DNA of 64,000 nucleotides from Hyphomicrobium sulfonivorans (lineage in GTDB: Bacteria > Pseudomonadota > Alphaproteobacteria > Rhizobiales > Hyphomicrobiaceae), in the NCBI RefSeq assembly GCF_013306565.1, contig NZ_PZPO01000002.1:322501-386500 (forward strand), in the 5' to 3' direction. A model generated the notes under the pieces. That model was given only the letters and a program-made list of their open reading frames with translations. It was not told the origin of the DNA and made no database searches. Each line of letters begins with the position of its first letter. Positions within the stretch are counted from its first letter, which is position 1. This document shows positions 60,972-64,000 of the stretch, piece after piece. The position numbers and the translations under genes are program-made.

Positions 60972-61762
60972 CACGCCACCTGCAGGGCTTTGGTCAACTG
61001 CTTGGTGATGGATTGATCGCGGGCCTTCACAACGTCGTGCCAGCGGATCAGCTCCATGCGGCCGTCTTCGGTTTCGCCGATCGCCGTGCAGCTCTCAACC
61101 CAGTCGCCCGTGTTGAGATAGTGCACGCCGTCCATCTGACGCGAGGCAGCGTGGTGGATATGACCGCAGATCACGCCGTCAACACCGTGCCGCCGCGCTT
61201 CATCCGAAAGCGACTTCTCAAACTCGCCGATGAAGTTCACCGCCGTCTTAACGCGCAGCTTCAAATGCGCTGAGAGCGACCAATATCCCAGCCCGAAGCG
61301 GCGACGGATAAAGTTCAGCGGATGGTTGAGCCACAGCGCGAACTCGTAACCGCGGTCGCCCAGAAACGCCAGCCAGCGCGCGTAACGCACCACGACGTCG
61401 AACTCATCGCCGTGCAGCACCAGATAGCGCTTGCCATCGGCCGTCACGTGCACCGTCTGATGCTCGATCTCGATGCCGCCGAAGTGCTGACCGCAATACG
61501 GGCGCAAACCTTCGTCGTGATTGCCGGGAATGAAGATGACGCGCGTGCCCTTGCGCGCCTTGCGCAGCAGCTTCTGCAGCACGTCGTTGTGCGCCTGCGG
61601 CCAGATCGGACCGCGCCGGATGCGCCAGAAATCGACGATATCGCCGACCAGATAGATCGTGTCGGCTTCGGTCTCGCGGAGAAAGTCTAGGAGCAAATCC
61701 GCCTGAGACGCGCGCGTCCCGAGGTGGACGTCGGAAATGAACAGTGTGCGGTATTGGACCAT
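60971..61762 (-). CDS. LpxH-like metallophosphoesterase (UDP-2,3-diacylglucosamine diphosphatase type)
   Basis: 263 residues. Metallophosphoesterase motifs: 'LFISDVHLGTRASQADLLLD' (Asp, His), 'IYLVGDIVDFWRI' (Gly-Asp), 'IFIPGNHDEGLRPYCG' (Gly-Asn-His-Asp), and 'VDGVICGHIHHAASRQMDGV' (Gly-His-x-His). This is the LpxH-like subfamily found beside GT4 genes in alphaproteobacteria. It may act on a lipid-linked pyrophosphate; because many of these organisms use LpxI for lipid A, its true substrate may differ. It is first in a two-gene unit with the glycosyltransferase. Confidence 0.9.
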   Translation of the reverse strand: MVQYRTLFISDVHLGTRASQADLLLDFLRETEADTIYLVGDIVDFWRIRRGPIWPQAHNDVLQKLLRKARKGTRVIFIPGNHDEGLRPYCGQHFGGIEIEHQTVHVTADGKRYLVLHGDEFDVVVRYARWLAFLGDRGYEFALWLNHPLNFIRRRFGLGYWSLSAHLKLRVKTAVNFIGEFEKSLSDEARRHGVDGVICGHIHHAASRQMDGVHYLNTGDWVESCTAIGETEDGRMELIRWHDVVKARDQSITKQLTKALQVA

Positions 61763-61999
61763 TGTCCATCCTTTTCAGCAGCAAGGTTGCTTGCGCTTGG
61801 ATGGCTCCAATGACCGGATTCAGTTTGCAGTATTGTGACAGTCGCGCCGATGCCGCAGGCAATGCGGTTAATCAGGGTTGAAATTAACCGCTGAGGCTCG
61901 CCGTTGCTTGGTTGGGGGGCGATCGCGGCACCCGCAGGGGACCGGGCTTGCACTACGCCGGCGCATCCCGCGGCGCCCGCCTGCGAGGCTCTCACGCCC

Positions 62000-62878
62000 T
62001 TAGAAAATCTTCACCGGGAAATAGCGCTCGGTGATCTCTTCCAGCCGTCCGTCGGCTCGCAGTCTGGCCAGTGCCCCGTTCAGCATCGCCTTGATCTGGG
62101 AGTCGGTCTTGGGAACCGCAATCGCCATGCCATCGCCGAAAAACTTCGGCTCCAGGTATGGCCCGCCCTTCAGCTCGCAGCAGCGCTTGGATGCGGTGCC
62201 GTGCAGCCAGAACACGAGGCTCACGGAGTCATCGAAGATGTAGTCCACCTGACCCTGCAGCAGCGCATCGCGCGCCAGATCGGGGTTTTCAAACGGCCGC
62301 ACGGCGCTGGACCGGAAGAACGTGCGCACAAACGCTTCGTGCGGAGAATTGCGCGCCACGCCGATGCGCTTGCTCTCCAGCGTTTCCGGGCTGATCTCAG
62401 TTTGCTCCGCCGACTTCGGTCCTGCAAAGCGTCCCGGCATCTGGAAATAGCGGTCGCTGAAGTCCACCTCGGTCAGCGCCTGCGGTGTCACCGCATGCGA
62501 GGCGATCACCGCGTCGGCATCGCCACGCCGCAGCGCCAGCAGCAGCTCGCCCCACGGACGCACTTTGATATCGCAGGCCGTGTTCAGTTCCGAGCAGATC
62601 GCGCGCGCCAGATCCACATTGAAGCCGGCCAGCGACCCATCCTCATCGTAGAAATTGAATGGCGGGAAATCGCCTTCGGTAAGGAAACGCACGACGACAC
62701 GGCGCGAGGTCCCGTCGCTCTCGCCGGCCACCGGCACATCCTTGGTGGCATCCGGCTCCTCCTGCGCCTGCGCGCCGGCAGGCAGCCACAGCAGCACAGC
62801 TATCAAAGCGAAGATGCCAGCCGCCACCGCACGCAGCATCGCTGCCAGATGAAGTGCCGGGGGGTTAACCATGAGCAT
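62000..62878 (-). CDS. Periplasmic amino-acid-type substrate-binding protein (SBP_bac_3)
   Basis: 292 residues from the ATG at 62878; ATGs at 62872 and 62926 are alternatives. A signal peptide or anchor lies near residues 15-35 ('VAAGIFALIAVLLWLPAGAQ'). The binding fold shows 'VVVRFLTEGDFPPFNFYDED', 'SLAGFNVDLARAICSELN', 'LLALRRGDADAVIASHAVTP' and 'GMAIAVPKTDSQIKAMLNGA'. It resembles amino-acid ABC receptors, but no permease or ATPase gene is adjacent, so it may be a lone sensor or serve a distant transporter. The start is 91 bases from the divergent GT2 gene. Confidence 0.88.
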   Translation of the reverse strand: MLMVNPPALHLAAMLRAVAAGIFALIAVLLWLPAGAQAQEEPDATKDVPVAGESDGTSRRVVVRFLTEGDFPPFNFYDEDGSLAGFNVDLARAICSELNTACDIKVRPWGELLLALRRGDADAVIASHAVTPQALTEVDFSDRYFQMPGRFAGPKSAEQTEISPETLESKRIGVARNSPHEAFVRTFFRSSAVRPFENPDLARDALLQGQVDYIFDDSVSLVFWLHGTASKRCCELKGGPYLEPKFFGDGMAIAVPKTDSQIKAMLNGALARLRADGRLEEITERYFPVKIF

Positions 62879-62969
62879 AGGCCGGGGGCTCCACTTTGAG
62901 TCGCGCTCACTATGGTGAAACGCCATACTATGGCAAGATGGCGTCTGGCTCACCGGGGGGAGGGCCGTT

Positions 62970-64000
62970 GTGCTGAGTAATTCGACCAGAAAAAGCGGTG
63001 GATCAACCACCGGCGATAGCGCGCGTGTGGGGACCCGGGCTGAAGCGGATGCTGAAGCTTTGCAGGCGACCCGTCGTCGGCATCTGCGCACGGCCGTCGA
63101 TGCACTGAAACAGAAAAATCCCGCATACTCGGCCTGTTATGGCCTCTGGCCGTGGCAAAGCTTGGCGCTGCTTGTCATGCTGGTGATCGCCTCGACAGGC
63201 GCGATTTTCGCGCCGGAAGCGACGCTTTATGCGCTGCTGGCAATCATGCTGGTGCCGTTTGTGTGCGTGGTCGCCGTCCGTGTCGCCGCGCTGGCGCATG
63301 TGTGCCTGCATCGGCCCGTCCAGGCGCTGCCGTTGCCTCCGGCGGATGGTGAGCTTCCGCTCTATACCATTCTGGTGCCGCTGTTCCGCGAGACGGCGGT
63401 CATTCCCGGCCTCGTCGCCGCCCTGCGCGCGCTCGACTATCCGGCCGATCGGCTGGAAATAATGCTGATCGCCGAAGAGGTCGATTTAGACACGCAGGTG
63501 GCGTTGCGGCGTGCCAAGCTTGATCCGCATATGCAGATCGTTGTCGTGCCGGGCGGTGAACCGCGCACCAAGCCGCGCGCGACGCAGTATGCGCTGCAGT
63601 TTGCCAAGGGCGCTTATGTCGTCGTCTACGATGCCGAGGACGAGCCCGAGCCTGATCAGCTGCGCCGCGCGTTGTCAGCGCTCCAGAACGGTGGCGAGCG
63701 TCTTGGATGCGTGCAGGCGCGTCTCAACATTCACAATTCAAACCTGAGCTGGTTCTCGCGCCAGTTCACCATCGAATACACCGCGCTGTTCGATGCCATC
63801 CTGCCGACGCTCGACCGCCTGCGTCTGCCCGTTCCATTGGGCGGCACGTCCAACCATTTCCCGCGCCATGTGCTCGACGATGTCGGCGGCTGGGATCCAT
63901 ACAACGTAACCGAAGATGCCGATCTCGGCATGCGTCTTGCCCGCCGTGGCTGGGATGTCGGCGTGATACCTTCGACCACCTGGGAGGAAGCACCGACCAC
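62970..64000 (+). CDS. Glycosyltransferase family 2, BcsA-like, 5' part (continues past window)
   Basis: Open from the GTG at 62970, with GGGGGGAGG just upstream, to the window end (343 codons). Two membrane helices lie at about 60-78 and 82-100 ('LLVMLVIASTGAIFAP', 'LLAIMLVPFVCVVAVRVAAL'). The GT2 domain follows: 'LYTILVPLFRETAVIPGLVA', 'IMLIAEEVDLDTQVALRRAK', the Asp-x-Asp motif in 'GAYVVVYDAEDEPEPDQLR', and 'NVTEDADLGMRLARRGWDVG' with the third Asp. The Gln-x2-Arg-Trp motif and later helices should lie beyond the window. It is a processive-type family for beta-linked glucans or related polymers; the product is unknown. Confidence 0.88.
   Translation, partial: MLSNSTRKSGGSTTGDSARVGTRAEADAEALQATRRRHLRTAVDALKQKNPAYSACYGLWPWQSLALLVMLVIASTGAIFAPEATLYALLAIMLVPFVCVVAVRVAALAHVCLHRPVQALPLPPADGELPLYTILVPLFRETAVIPGLVAALRALDYPADRLEIMLIAEEVDLDTQVALRRAKLDPHMQIVVVPGGEPRTKPRATQYALQFAKGAYVVVYDAEDEPEPDQLRRALSALQNGGERLGCVQARLNIHNSNLSWFSRQFTIEYTALFDAILPTLDRLRLPVPLGGTSNHFPRHVLDDVGGWDPYNVTEDADLGMRLARRGWDVGVIPSTTWEEAPT

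Overview
The window is GC-rich DNA from a Gram-negative alphaproteobacterium, most probably of the Hyphomicrobiales (Rhizobiales). The evidence is conserved gene order rather than any rRNA: rnd - lptC/lptA - lptB - rpoN - ptsN on the minus strand (20011 to 13318), and ffs - dnaX - ybaB on the plus strand (55640 to 58159). Citrate synthase, QueG, UppP, RpoN and DnaX are all of alphaproteobacterial type. There are no rRNA or tRNA genes, CRISPR arrays, insertion sequences or integrases. Most of it reads as ordinary chromosome, with one large accessory-looking block, an exopolysaccharide locus.

Regions. 1-5449: end of galE, a secreted lytic transglycosylase, a GT4 glycosyltransferase, a hydrolase, and a ribosome-hibernation factor fused to a cold-shock domain. 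5522-9227: a permuted-papain-like enzyme, an A+T-richer orphan gene, and a secreted coiled-coil protein with a cysteine-paired C-terminal domain. 9398-13782: SDR/queG/GST operon, uppP and ptsN. 14397-20011: rpoN and the lipopolysaccharide-export genes, in which LptC is fused to two LptA modules. 20383-23798: nitric-oxide defence (HPP-CBS protein, hmp, a DUF1971 gene and a divergent nsrR with a clear NsrR operator). 23959-28180: an acyl-CoA dehydrogenase, gltA and an EF-hand protein. 28242-32721: a FecI/FecR-controlled TonB-dependent receptor. 33034-34149: an RNA methyltransferase.

34199-53135 is the polysaccharide locus. It has WecB, nucleotide-sugar epimerase, several GT4 enzymes, Wzx-like flippase, Wzy-like polymerase, Wzc-like co-polymerase/tyrosine kinase, an unrecognised membrane-anchored protein, Wza-like outer-membrane export lipoprotein, an O-antigen-ligase-like protein and an acyltransferase. 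Together these would make, flip, polymerise, export and decorate a surface polysaccharide by the Wzx/Wzy route. No initiating phosphoglycosyltransferase is visible in the window. A DUF2793 gene of phage-tail type sits inside the locus on the opposite strand.

53282-64000: a secreted lipase-like hydrolase, SRP RNA, dnaX, ybaB, a YbhB-like protein in the usual place of recR, a VanX-like dipeptidase, a GT4 gene coupled to an LpxH-like phosphoesterase, a periplasmic binding protein, and the 5' part of a BcsA-like GT2 gene.

The most unusual things I see are a small family of REP-like palindromes at both ends of the window with compensatory changes in their stems, the LptC-LptA-LptA fusion, the hibernation factor/cold-shock fusion together with the absence of hpf from its normal place between rpoN and ptsN, and the DUF2793 gene in the polysaccharide locus.
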